Shown here: positions 26,566 through 34,844 of the stretch, piece after piece
Position numbering within the stretch: the first letter of the stretch is position 1
Layout: each line of letters starts with the position of its first letter
Assembly: GCA_937904325.1 (NCBI GenBank)
Contig: CALGTK010000209.1
Span: forward strand, 1-35,118
Length of the DNA: 35,118 nucleotides
Reading direction: 5' to 3'
Source: an uncultured Planctomyces sp.
GTDB taxonomy: Bacteria > Planctomycetota > Planctomycetia > Planctomycetales > Planctomycetaceae
Notes under the pieces: model-generated
What the model was told of the DNA's origin: nothing
What the model saw: only the letters and a program-made list of their open reading frames with translations
Databases searched by the model: none
Translations under genes and position numbers: made by a program

Positions 26566-28149
26566 ATGGCTGCCACATTGAGACTCAACGCTGGATTCGG
26601 ATTGAGTGTTATCGCCCTGCTGTTTCTCTCGGGCTGCGGCAAGCAGGCATCGCAGGAAGCGGCGTCTCAATTGGCTCCGCCTGCTACCGCATTAGATGAC
26701 GCTCCCAGACCCGCCGGCGATGAGAAGGCAGACGGAGTTGAATCGCGGTTTGCAGAGTCAGAACTCGACTACGTTCCGGGTGACACGGTTGCTCGACGTG
26801 AGATTCCACCAGCCAACATTCAGCCCCAACGGATTCTGACTGCGGGATCGCTCAACGATGTGAAGGACGATGACGAATTTCGAAACTACGTTGCCGAAGT
26901 TCGGCGTTCCGGATCGAGTGCGTTATCGCCGTCGCTGTCAGAGTGGGACGGAAGACGCATCGAGATCATGGTTCGCAATTCAGAAGGTAAGCCCGTGCAG
27001 GATGCGATCGTACGAGTCTTGCGAACGACCAACTCTCAAGACGACATCCAGCTCAAGTATCAGCCGAACGTAGTCGCGACTGATGCCGACGAAGTCGTTG
27101 CTTCATTGCGAACTGGCTCTAACGGGAGGACGCATTTTCTGCCGGCGATCGACGGGGATCGGCGCGATGAATCATGGAATGTTGAGATTCTGGATCCCGG
27201 CGGCGAGCTGTGTGTCAGGCAGGAAAACCTTCAGGAGCCCGCTGCGTGGTGGGACTTCGTCATCGGGCACGAACCATCGTCGATGCCTCAGCAACTCGAC
27301 CTCGCGCTGGTCATCGACACAACGGGCAGCATGGGGGACGAGCTGGAATATCTTAAACTAGAAATCTCAAACATCGCCGCGCGAGTAGAACGACTCTTTC
27401 CCGGGATCGATCAACGGTTCGCACTGATCCTTTATCGAGACAACGGTGACCGATATGTTACTCGGATCTTCGACTTCACGGACTCGTTGACTGACTTTCA
27501 ACAGAATCTAAACGACCAGCACGCTGGAGGCGGAGGTGATTATCCGGAAGCCATGCACGCCGCGCTGGAACAGGCTGGCGAGTTGTCATGGCGAAGTCGT
27601 AACACCGCACGGGTCATGTTTCTGGTCGGCGACGCTCCACCTCACAATCGGCACATGGACCGAACTGTCGATGCCATAAAGAAGTTGCGGCAGCACGAGG
27701 TCACGATCTTCCCGGTCGCCGGCAGCGGAACTCGGGACGAAGCCGAGTTCACTCTTCGCACGGCGGCGTTCATGACGATGGGGCAGTACTTGTTTCTGAC
27801 GGATCACTCCGGCATCGGCCTGCCGCACGCGACTCCGCACGCCGAGACTTACAACGTGGAATGGCTCAGCTCTGTGATGCTGAGGATGATCGCGTCGGAA
27901 CTTTCAGGAAGAGAACTTCAACCGTCCGAGATTCTGGCGACGGAAGAATCAGTCGAACCGTTGCTCGCTCAATCGCCGCAGCAAGCTCCGAGTCTTCGAA
28001 ATCCGCGATCGCAAGGTCGAGTGACCGTGTCGTATCTGACTGCTGTGTTGTGGGAAGAGAATCGCCCCTTGATCGCGCTCGCCCTGTTGCTGCTTCTGGC
28101 GATAGCCGAGCGGTTCTTCACGCGTCGACCGGTTGCCAGCAACCGGTGA
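26566..28149 (+). CDS. vWA-domain lipoprotein with C-terminal membrane helix
   Basis: A 527-residue lipoprotein. The signal peptide ends in the lipobox LSGC, with C24 as the lipidated residue. Residues about 125-220 look like a carboxypeptidase-regulatory/CnaB-type beta-sandwich (VRNSEGKPVQDAIVRVL...TGSNGRTHFLP). Residues about 245-420 form a vWA domain with the metal site DTTGSM (D251) and GGGGDYPEAMHAAL, similar to hemicentin-type vWA proteins. A hydrophobic helix at about 502-517 (LIALALLLLLAIAERFF), followed by basic residues, would anchor the C-terminus too. It follows the sigma/anti-sigma-vWA pair on the same strand but behind a strong terminator. It may be a partner of the other vWA protein at the cell surface; this is inferred from adjacency and shared domain only. 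Confidence 0.8.
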   Translation: MAATLRLNAGFGLSVIALLFLSGCGKQASQEAASQLAPPATALDDAPRPAGDEKADGVESRFAESELDYVPGDTVARREIPPANIQPQRILTAGSLNDVKDDDEFRNYVAEVRRSGSSALSPSLSEWDGRRIEIMVRNSEGKPVQDAIVRVLRTTNSQDDIQLKYQPNVVATDADEVVASLRTGSNGRTHFLPAIDGDRRDESWNVEILDPGGELCVRQENLQEPAAWWDFVIGHEPSSMPQQLDLALVIDTTGSMGDELEYLKLEISNIAARVERLFPGIDQRFALILYRDNGDRYVTRIFDFTDSLTDFQQNLNDQHAGGGGDYPEAMHAALEQAGELSWRSRNTARVMFLVGDAPPHNRHMDRTVDAIKKLRQHEVTIFPVAGSGTRDEAEFTLRTAAFMTMGQYLFLTDHSGIGLPHATPHAETYNVEWLSSVMLRMIASELSGRELQPSEILATEESVEPLLAQSPQQAPSLRNPRSQGRVTVSYLTAVLWEENRPLIALALLLLLAIAERFFTRRPVASNR

Positions 28150-28154
28150 CGCGT
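28120..28154. terminator. hairpin between converging vWA lipoprotein and hemW genes
   Basis: A near-perfect inverted repeat: ACGCGTCGACCGGTTG pairs with CAACCGGTGACGCGT, leaving one base bulged and a four-base loop. It overlaps the last codons of the vWA gene and sits 12 bp from the hemW stop, where a two-way terminator is expected. There is no T-run on either side. Confidence 0.5.
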
Positions 28155-28165
28155 CGTGTATGACC

Positions 28166-29323
28166 CTACAAGAGCTCGCCGGCGACGGTGTCGGCAAGGA
28201 AACGACCCTGGCGTGTTAGACGGATGGTCGAGCCGGCTTCTTCGATAAGACCTTGTGTGACGAGTCGGCCGATCGATGCTCCGGCCAGTTGGTCCAGGTC
28301 AAAGTTCGACGTTTCCTGGAACCACGCTCGGTCTACTCCGTCGTTGGTTCGCAGGCCGAGGACGAGCAACTCGCGGGCGAAGGATTCCGGATCGAGTTCT
28401 TCGACGTCGCCGATGGCTGACTCGCCAGCGAGAACTTTCTTCAACCAGGTCGTCACGCTGCGGTGGTTCTGTCGCCGTTCGTTGTTTATCAAACTGGCCG
28501 CGCCGGGGCCGAAGCCAAAATACGTTTTGCCGCTCCAGTAAACCTGGTTGTGGAGACACCGAAAGCCAGGACGAGCGAAGCTGGAAATTTCGTACTGGTG
28601 AAAGTCGTGAGCGGCGAGTTTGTTCATCGCGACTTCGTACATCCGTCGCTCAAGTTCTTCGGCAGCCTGAGGAAGTTCTCCTTTCTCACGCCGCGTCCAG
28701 AAGGCTGTTCCCTTTTCGAACGTCAGGCCGTACGTCGACAGGTGAGTCGGCGAAAGATCGATGGCCGATTGCAATGTCGTTTCCCAGAGCGCCAGCGACT
28801 GGCCGGGCACGGCGAAGATCAAATCGAGCGAGATATTGGCAATGCGAGACCGCACTCGTTCGACGCAGCCGAAGACATCGCTTCGGCGGTGGTCGCGTTC
28901 GAGCATCGTCAACGTCGCGTCGTCGAACGATTGGACTCCCAGGCTGATTCGGTTGACGCCGGCGTCGGCGAGGACCGCAATCTTGTCGGCGGTCATGCGT
29001 GCCGGATTTGCTTCGACGCTGAATTCCGTTTCTGGACTCAGCTCAAACCGGTCATGCACGATCCCGCAAAGCCGTTCGAGTTGTGGAGCGGAAAGCTGCG
29101 TTGGCGTACCGCCTCCAAAGAAGATTGTGTCGAGTTGGGGTTTCTCTTTTGCTGACGGATCGCGGTCGTTCGAAGTCTGGAGCTTGCGGTCGATTTCCAG
29201 CGTCAAGGCGTCGAGATATTTGTCAGCAAGATGGTCTTTTCCAGCGACCAAGGTGAAATCGCAGTATCCACACCGATGAGCACAGAAAGGGACGTGAATG
29301 TAAAGTGATCGTGGGACGTTCAA
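28166..29323 (-). CDS. hemW: HemW-type radical SAM protein (coproporphyrinogen III oxidase-like)
   Basis: A 385-residue radical SAM protein. The 4Fe-4S site CxxxCxxC is C14, C18, C21 in SLYIHVPFCAHRCGYCDF, and the SAM-binding FFGGGTPT lies near residue 70. Size, motif and the absence of the extra N-terminal domain point to HemW, a heme chaperone, rather than the true oxygen-independent oxidase HemN. The start codon is TTG at 29323, immediately before the conserved N-terminus; the ribosome site is weak. The C-terminal winged-helix region (LVTQGLIEEAGSTIRLTRQG) is typical. It converges with the vWA lipoprotein gene with a 16-bp gap. Confidence 0.9.
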   Translation of the reverse strand: MNVPRSLYIHVPFCAHRCGYCDFTLVAGKDHLADKYLDALTLEIDRKLQTSNDRDPSAKEKPQLDTIFFGGGTPTQLSAPQLERLCGIVHDRFELSPETEFSVEANPARMTADKIAVLADAGVNRISLGVQSFDDATLTMLERDHRRSDVFGCVERVRSRIANISLDLIFAVPGQSLALWETTLQSAIDLSPTHLSTYGLTFEKGTAFWTRREKGELPQAAEELERRMYEVAMNKLAAHDFHQYEISSFARPGFRCLHNQVYWSGKTYFGFGPGAASLINNERRQNHRSVTTWLKKVLAGESAIGDVEELDPESFARELLVLGLRTNDGVDRAWFQETSNFDLDQLAGASIGRLVTQGLIEEAGSTIRLTRQGRFLADTVAGELL

Positions 29324-29705
29324 TGGGTCGCTTTCGAAGGTTTGTCAGCGTGGGTGAGAAATTCGGCGGAAACGCCCCTCACCCGCGGCTGAGACCGCGA
29401 CCTCTCCCCTGAAAGGGGGCGAGGTGACCGTAGATTTGCCTGGTGCGATGTCGGAAATCGATCGGCGAGAAGGTCAGGGTAGCGGTCATCTGGAAAGCGA
29501 GGAACTGATTCGGAGCCGCTGGGTGTCTTCAGGCGTGCGGACACCGGCTTCTCAGAATTCGGAACCTGAAAGGTTGTCTGGAAACTCGAAAGCGCCCGGC
29601 GTACCATTCGTCGCTCCGTTGCCGGAAGATTATCTGTTCCGGCTGGTCTACCAACGAATGTCCGGACGTTTCCGACATCAGAACTCGCATCGAAGGCTGC
29701 GGACC
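29324..29705. other. 382-bp divergent intergenic region holding a dispersed repeat
   Basis: It separates hemW (minus) and the ferredoxin gene (plus). It contains the second copy of the 32-bp repeat at 29378-29409. The ferredoxin frame is open upstream to 29424, but this leader shows no protein-like features. Promoters for both genes must lie here; none could be called with confidence. Confidence 0.4.
29378..29409 (-). repeat. 32-bp dispersed repeat, copy 2 (intergenic)
   Basis: The exact reverse complement of 10092-10123, here between genes. It contains the same CGCGG/CCGCG hairpin. Confidence 0.9.
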
Positions 29706-30071
29706 ATGCCGAAGGTCACGTTCGTCAAAGAGAAAAAAACCATCGACGTTCCTGAGGGTGCAAACCTTCGGACAGCCGCCCGCAAGGCAGGCGTGGAGCT
29801 CTACAAGGGCGTCCATAAGTACTTGAATTGTCAGGGTTTCGGTCTGTGTGGCTCATGCCGGGTTTACGTCAAAGAAGGCAAGACCAACGTTTCAAAACCT
29901 GGTCTGGTCGAGAATTTTACGACCAAGCTCGGCGGAAACCCTGAAGCCTTCTTCGCTTACGTCGGCCACGAAGACGAAATGCGACTCGCCTGCCAGTGTA
30001 AGGTTGAGGGCGACATTAAGGTCGAGACTAAAGCACCGTGCAACTTCCACGGCGAGAAGTTCTGGGGTTGA
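29706..30071 (+). CDS. 2Fe-2S ferredoxin
   Basis: A 121-residue small electron carrier with a beta-grasp 2Fe-2S domain. The cluster cysteines are C42, C48, C51 and C96 (C98 is nearby): CQGFGLCGSC...LACQC. The C-x5-C-x2-C spacing differs from the C-x4-C-x2-C of plant-type ferredoxins and resembles that of ferredoxin domains in some larger redox enzymes. The start is the ATG at 29706, since PKVTFVKEKKTIDVPEG is the expected first strand pair; AAGG lies nine bases upstream, and the preceding open leader is ignored. A 25-residue insert (TKLGGNPEAFFAYVGHEDE) precedes the last cysteine. The redox partner is not evident from the neighbours. Confidence 0.85.
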   Translation: MPKVTFVKEKKTIDVPEGANLRTAARKAGVELYKGVHKYLNCQGFGLCGSCRVYVKEGKTNVSKPGLVENFTTKLGGNPEAFFAYVGHEDEMRLACQCKVEGDIKVETKAPCNFHGEKFWG

Positions 30072-30252
30072 GCCGTTTTCGGCAACGGAATGGGTAAGCC
30101 GACGTCGTTAGCAGCAAGCAATCCGGCTGAGTTGATTCAAGGCTCGAGGCTAGCGCTATCATCTCGCAGAATTCAGCTCAGACAGTCTCGCATAACCATT
30201 CCGGTGCCCTAACGCTTCCTCTGAAGCACTGAAACCGCGAGACTTACATCTC

Positions 30253-30670
30253 AGCCGAGTGGGCTGAGTGATCACTGTTTTGAGTTTTCGGTTGTCTTCG
30301 GAATTCCGAACGGCTCGAAAGGGAGGAAAGTCCGGGCTCCGCAGGGCAGGGTGGTCGGTAACGCCGACCGGTCGTGAGATCAGGGAAAGTGCCACAGAAA
30401 AGATACCGCCGATGGCCTGCCTGGCTTCGGTCAGGCGGGATCAGGTAAGGGTGAAATGGTGCGGTAAGAGCGCACCGGCAGTCGGGGTGACTCGGCTGGC
30501 CTGGTAAACCCCACCCGGAGCAAGGCCGAGCAGAAGGATGTCGCACTTGTGCGGCGGGGGCTTGTCCGGTTCCCAAAGACCTTCGGGTAGGCTGCTTGAG
30601 GTGTCGAGCAATCGGCATCCCAGAGAAATGATCGCTCTCGACAAAACCCGGCTTACAGGCCCACTCGGCT
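30253..30670 (+). ncRNA. rnpB: RNase P RNA, bacterial class A
   Basis: The catalytic RNA of ribonuclease P, which trims the 5' leader of tRNA precursors. The universally conserved core elements are visible: GAGGAAAGTCCGGGCTCC near 30323, GGGCAGGGTG, GGTAACGCC, CAGGTAAGGGTGAAA with GGTAAGAGCGCACC, GTAAACCCCACCCGGAGCAA, GGGTAGGCTGCTTGAG, and ACAAAACCCGGCTTA near 30641. The ends were set from helix P1: AGCCGAGTGGGC (30253-30264) pairs perfectly with GCCCACTCGGCT (30659-30670). Five T residues follow (30672-30676), suitable for termination. Total about 418 nt. An upstream TTGATT/TATCAT pair near 30139-30163 could be a promoter but is far from the 5' end and has long spacing. Confidence 0.95.
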
Positions 30671-31011
30671 GTTTTTGAAAGTTGATAGATAATCGCTGAA
30701 TCTCCAGAGGTCGGAAAGTTCTGGTAGACTTCCCACCTTAACTCGGTGTTCGACTGTTGAGCCGCAGAGTCGACGCTGCCTACCTGTTTTTCTCGACCGG
30801 GCGAACCCGGATCATACGTACGATGGGCACGACTCAGGCATCCCGAGCACATCCCGCACGACTGTCGCAAAGTGAATTCCCCCACGCGGTCGATCTGTTT
30901 CTCAGCGTCTATGCGGCGTCAGGTGCGTGTTGTGGCAATGGAATGTCCCGTCACGCGTCGATCGAGCTGCGGCTCGTGGATCAGGGCTCCTGTCAACAAG
31001 GCGGAGAACTC
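30671..31011. other. 341-bp region between rnpB and a lipoprotein gene
   Basis: It starts with the T-run after rnpB. The reading frame of the following lipoprotein is open from 30757, but the upstream residues show no domain and the lipobox would then be internal. No other feature was seen. Confidence 0.4.
31003..31006 (+). promoter_or_regulatory. ribosome binding site of the Pro/Gln-rich lipoprotein gene
   Basis: GGAG five bases before the ATG at 31012. It supports this start over the upstream in-frame starts. Confidence 0.6.
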
Positions 31012-32445
31012 ATGCGTTCGGGAACGGATTCCAATTCGCGGTCGGGCCACGGTCTGTTTGTCACGACTTCGCTGCTTAGTTGTGCCGTACTCTGCGTGAC
31101 AAGCATCGGCTGCACCGCCCACCGGAAAAATCAGACTGTCATGATGCATCAGTCGGCCGACGTGTGCCTTAGCGACGATTGCTCGCCTGGCGAACCGTCT
31201 GTTGGCCTTGGTGCTTCCGAATGCTTGTGCGGATATTTCTCGACCGCCTGGCAACCGTGGGAAACCTGTGACCAGAACTGCGGAGCAGGCTGCTCACGCA
31301 AGACATGCAGAATCTCTACGCCGTCAATCCTGCCGGGTTTCGAGCCCGGCTATAGCAGCGGTCAGCCATCGGGCAATTCGCAAACCTACCCCGACACATG
31401 GCCGCCCCCCAGTTCGACGATTTTGCCGGCTCAGCCAGAGATGATTCACAGCCTGCCAAATTCGAACGGCGCCTCGCCTTCACGGATTCTGATGACGCCA
31501 GTGACTCCAGAGTCGGTGTCAAAAGAGCCTTCGTCGTCTGCACTGCCTCCGTTAATTTCTCACCCGCTGTCTGCACGCCAACCGCCTGCCGCAAATCGGT
31601 TTCCGCGAGCCGTCAGAATGAATCCCGAATTGCCAAACCTTAACGCAAACCCGTACTCCAATCCTGGTTTATCGCCTGTCCCGAGTACGTCTCTGCCGAC
31701 CGCTCCGCTGCCTCAACTAACTCCTGACGTCAGTGTTCCGCTTGATCCACCTCGACCATCGCAAAGTCTTCCGACTGTGACCACGAAGCTTCCGCAGCCA
31801 ATAATTCAATCGACACCAGGTTACAGCTCGCCGGGAACGGGGCTCACGCTTCCACCTCGCCGATCGACAAGGGTCACCATCGATGTACCGCCCGGAACAG
31901 CGGGAACGACTTTGAGCCTTCCGGACGCGGTACGATCAGGTAGCAACTTCGGTGGTGCTACTGAATCGTCGTATCCAGATATCGAAACGCCGGAAGCAAC
32001 GCAGAGTCCTGCAAATGCACCGCTGAGGCCCTCAACGCCAGCGCCGTCCCTGCGAAGGCAGCCCCCAACGCCGGTGCCGGCATTTATTCCGGGGCCCGAT
32101 GCAACCTATCGAATGCCTGGTTTTCAGTCGGTCCCGCAGCAGGTCGCCCCTGGACTAGCTGTCCGTCAGTTTTCAGCGATTCAACCAGCAACCGCCCAGC
32201 CAGTGACCAGGCAATACCCGGCTGTGTCGCAGCAACAACTCCAGCCAGTGCAGCAATTCAAACCGGCAACGCATTGGCAGGCTGTGCCTCAGAGGCAGCC
32301 GCAACAGCAGAGGAACTGGCGAGTCATCCCGAGGGCTTACTATCAGCTGCCCGGAACGCAACAAATGCCCCAGGTCCAACCGCAGCGTCTCCAGCCGACT
32401 CCGTCGGAGCGAGTCATTTTCCTACCGCCACCGCCTCGTCGTTGA
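31012..32445 (+). CDS. hypothetical Pro/Gln-rich lipoprotein
   Basis: A 477-residue protein of unknown function. A signal peptide with a hydrophobic core (LFVTTSLLSCAVLCVTSIGC) ends at a likely lipidated C34. The next 70 residues are cysteine-rich (CLSDDCS, CLCG, CDQNCGAGCSRKTC) and may form disulfides or bind metal. The remainder, about 370 residues, is low-complexity and rich in Pro, Ser, Gln and Thr, with many PxPxL and QPxxQ stretches, and is probably disordered and spread on the cell surface. The start is the ATG at 31012 with GGAG five bases upstream; longer in-frame versions back to 30757 would bury the signal peptide. No conserved domain is recognised. Confidence 0.7.
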   Translation: MRSGTDSNSRSGHGLFVTTSLLSCAVLCVTSIGCTAHRKNQTVMMHQSADVCLSDDCSPGEPSVGLGASECLCGYFSTAWQPWETCDQNCGAGCSRKTCRISTPSILPGFEPGYSSGQPSGNSQTYPDTWPPPSSTILPAQPEMIHSLPNSNGASPSRILMTPVTPESVSKEPSSSALPPLISHPLSARQPPAANRFPRAVRMNPELPNLNANPYSNPGLSPVPSTSLPTAPLPQLTPDVSVPLDPPRPSQSLPTVTTKLPQPIIQSTPGYSSPGTGLTLPPRRSTRVTIDVPPGTAGTTLSLPDAVRSGSNFGGATESSYPDIETPEATQSPANAPLRPSTPAPSLRRQPPTPVPAFIPGPDATYRMPGFQSVPQQVAPGLAVRQFSAIQPATAQPVTRQYPAVSQQQLQPVQQFKPATHWQAVPQRQPQQQRNWRVIPRAYYQLPGTQQMPQVQPQRLQPTPSERVIFLPPPPRR

Positions 32446-32492
32446 ACTTGTACGGTTTCGGCGTCGTCCGGACACCAACATTGATGCGTGTT

Positions 32493-34301
32493 CTAACCGC
32501 GAAATCGAGACAGCTCAAACTGCATTGCTTCTTTGAGGTCGATGCGTTGCTTGATCTCCGAGCCAGCGACCAGCTTTACATCGTCGACAACGAACCGGTC
32601 GCCTTCGCGAATCAGCCTGACTCGTGCACCGTACTGGTCATCGCCCAGCCCAACGATCGCCAGATCGTCGTTCATGTCGAGTGACATCAGCGGTACGGCG
32701 AAGTGTTCGTGCAACCTCAGGCCGATCGACGGAATCTGCTTCGCCTTATGCCAGACTTTACGATTCAGGTCTCGTGACGAGAATTGCTGCAGTGCTTCTA
32801 TGTTCCGTTGCGAAAGCGAGTTCGCAAACTGGATAACCGGAACCATTGTCTCCAGTGTTTTGCACAGAGAATTTGGCCGACCTGACACGGGCAGCAGAAC
32901 ATCTTTCACCAGTAGCTTGCCATCTCTGTCCTGCAAAACGTAGACCAGTGCCCGCGACCCCTGACGGACCGTGACTTCGGTGACCGCTCCCATGAAGACT
33001 GACGTCAGGATTTTTGGCTTCGCGTTTTCGATTTCGGGCATCGGCAACTGCATCATCAGCGGGTCGTCAATATGCTGCCAGACTCGCTGTTTGAAATCGG
33101 CCGTCGACATCATTCGTACGGTTTGCAACTCACGTAGAGACAATGCCTCGGCGTACAGTTCGACCATCGCGTGTGACAGGAACAAAGCCGACAATCGCTT
33201 TTCCTGGTTGCCATCAATCTCGTAAATGGTCACGTCGTCGACCAAATACTTCACGGCTGTGTTTGAGTCTTCGCCTTCGATTCGCAAGAGGCTCAGCTTT
33301 ACAAGTTCATCATCTGTAGCCACCATGAAATCAGCAAATCCGCTTTGCAGTTTCACCTGATAGGTTGATGCCGCCTGGGAATCCGTCGGAAGTTGGACAG
33401 TACTCAGGATTGCCGGCTCAAGACTGTTCTCAAAGAACGATTTCATCGTGACAGTCTTTAACGTCTTCTTGTCGCCGGTTGAGTACGAGTTCAGAAAGAC
33501 TGCCGCCGAACGCAGCACGGTTGCCATTTGCTTGACCGAAGAGATGTGGTCTTTGTCCTTGCGAGATTCGACAGCAAGGTCGCTGATCAGCCAGCGATCT
33601 CGAATCTTCGTAAACGAGATGATCATCTGCCCCGACTTGCCGGGTAGTTTTACCAGCGCGACGTCTTCGTCCATCTGAGCTACCGGACGAACTTTTGATT
33701 CCGCTCGGTCACCAATCGCCTGTTTCGCGAGTCGTATCAGATACGCCTCGGGTAGTGATCCCAGCAGTGTTCCGAATTCCGGATCAGCCATGCGCAGCAT
33801 GTCACTTCGAGAACCGCTGTCCCACGCGTCGATGAACTCGCGCACGGTCGTGACGAGATCCATCAACTCGGTGACAGCGCGGGTCGATGAAATGCCGTTC
33901 TTTTGTTTTTTGATGTAAACGTCATCGACGACCCACTTGCCGGTTTTCTCGTCACGGACGAGGCGATATCGCAGACGGCGTGATTTCGATTTTCCAATCT
34001 GTCCAGTGACGCGTTTTTCATCATCGCTTATGTAGTCAACATCAATGATTTCGACGTCACCTTTGGGAATTTGCAACACAGAAAAGTCTTTGACCGAGTT
34101 CTCGTGCCGGAGTGACTTTTCTTCAAACCTGCTGGACGTAACGTCGCGCAACGAGTCGACATCTTCTTCCTCTAAAGCTTCGCTGAAAGCCGCAATCGTC
34201 CGACTTTCGACGAGATTGGCGCAGCCTGAAAAAGCGATCGGAAGCGCGAGGCAGCCAAGTGCGGCCAGACGATGTCCGGTTTCAGTCAGTCTGAGGTTCA
34301 T
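32493..34301 (-). CDS. lipoprotein with about five tandem repeats, function unknown
   Basis: A 602-residue predicted lipoprotein: the signal peptide ALGCLALPIAFSGC gives C27 as the lipidated residue. The mature part is built from about five units of roughly 105-120 residues. Each opens with a helical stretch (ALEEEDVDSLRDVTSSRF, FIDAWDSGSRSDMLRM, FLNSYSTGDKKTLKTV, YAEALSLRELQTVRMM, FANSLSQRNIEALQQF) and closes with a strand of the form W/YLVDDVxI (KWVVDDVYIKK, WLISDLAVES, YLVDDVTIYE, LLVKDVLLPV, FVVDDVKLVAG). The layout recalls NTF2/SnoaL-like alpha-beta folds, but that is inference. The ATG at 34301 was chosen because the signal peptide begins there; an in-frame ATG at 34325 is possible. It converges with the preceding lipoprotein gene. 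Confidence 0.75.
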   Translation of the reverse strand: MNLRLTETGHRLAALGCLALPIAFSGCANLVESRTIAAFSEALEEEDVDSLRDVTSSRFEEKSLRHENSVKDFSVLQIPKGDVEIIDVDYISDDEKRVTGQIGKSKSRRLRYRLVRDEKTGKWVVDDVYIKKQKNGISSTRAVTELMDLVTTVREFIDAWDSGSRSDMLRMADPEFGTLLGSLPEAYLIRLAKQAIGDRAESKVRPVAQMDEDVALVKLPGKSGQMIISFTKIRDRWLISDLAVESRKDKDHISSVKQMATVLRSAAVFLNSYSTGDKKTLKTVTMKSFFENSLEPAILSTVQLPTDSQAASTYQVKLQSGFADFMVATDDELVKLSLLRIEGEDSNTAVKYLVDDVTIYEIDGNQEKRLSALFLSHAMVELYAEALSLRELQTVRMMSTADFKQRVWQHIDDPLMMQLPMPEIENAKPKILTSVFMGAVTEVTVRQGSRALVYVLQDRDGKLLVKDVLLPVSGRPNSLCKTLETMVPVIQFANSLSQRNIEALQQFSSRDLNRKVWHKAKQIPSIGLRLHEHFAVPLMSLDMNDDLAIVGLGDDQYGARVRLIREGDRFVVDDVKLVAGSEIKQRIDLKEAMQFELSRFRG

Positions 34302-34844
34302 CGGAACACTCGATTTCGGTGGCATTGCAAAGGAATTCGTAGAAAAAAACACTGCATACTTCGTTTCCACACGAGCGATCCGGGGAGAACGCAAGGTAAA
34401 TACGCAACGACTTCGCTGGAACGTTTCCTGTAGTCAAATGATTGTTTGCGTGGGGTAATTCGATTGGCCGAAACCGGCCTGAGGACATGTAACCGCCAAT
34501 GAAACAGGCAGTAAATTTCAGATGGGACTCGCCTTGTCGCAGATCAGCGAAAACGGGTCAAGACGGAGATCCAGCAGAGTGTTCGCTTCTGTCCACGAGC
34601 CGCCCCGTTTTTGTCATTCCTGCGCAATTTCCGCCTGCGCAATTTCTGCCTGCGCGACGGCAGGCACTGCGCGGGAATGACGAGATAATGCAGGTCGCCA
34701 TCCCGATAGTGGCTATTTGTTTATCGCAGGCCGGTTTGTTTCGATAGTCAGCAAATCAATCAGAAACTGACGACTTTCAACACTATTCAAACACATATAA
34801 AATACAACGTAAAATTAGACAACAACACTGAACCCAAGCGGTGA
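34302..34844. other. 543-bp region without a gene
   Basis: It contains the promoter side of the repeat lipoprotein gene, a nested palindromic element at 34613-34681, and an AT-rich stretch at 34740-34830 directly before the transposase remnant. No coding sequence is supported. Confidence 0.45.
34613..34681. repeat. nested palindromic element with internal 15-bp direct repeats
   Basis: The outer arms GTCATTCC (34613-34620) and GGAATGAC (34674-34681) are perfectly complementary, with TGCGCA/TGCGCG just inside. An inner hairpin, TGCCTGC...GCAGGCA, lies near the centre. The left half carries the direct repeat TGCGCAATTTCYGCC twice, at 34621 and 34636. It looks like a REP- or MITE-like element. 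Confidence 0.7.

Noticed and set aside
29424-29705. N-terminal extension of the ferredoxin
   Set aside because: The conserved ferredoxin fold begins at the ATG at 29706 and the upstream residues show no domain.
30244-30885. 213-codon minus-strand frame over rnpB
   Set aside because: It is antisense to the conserved RNase P RNA; the open frame is a by-product of GC-rich structured RNA.
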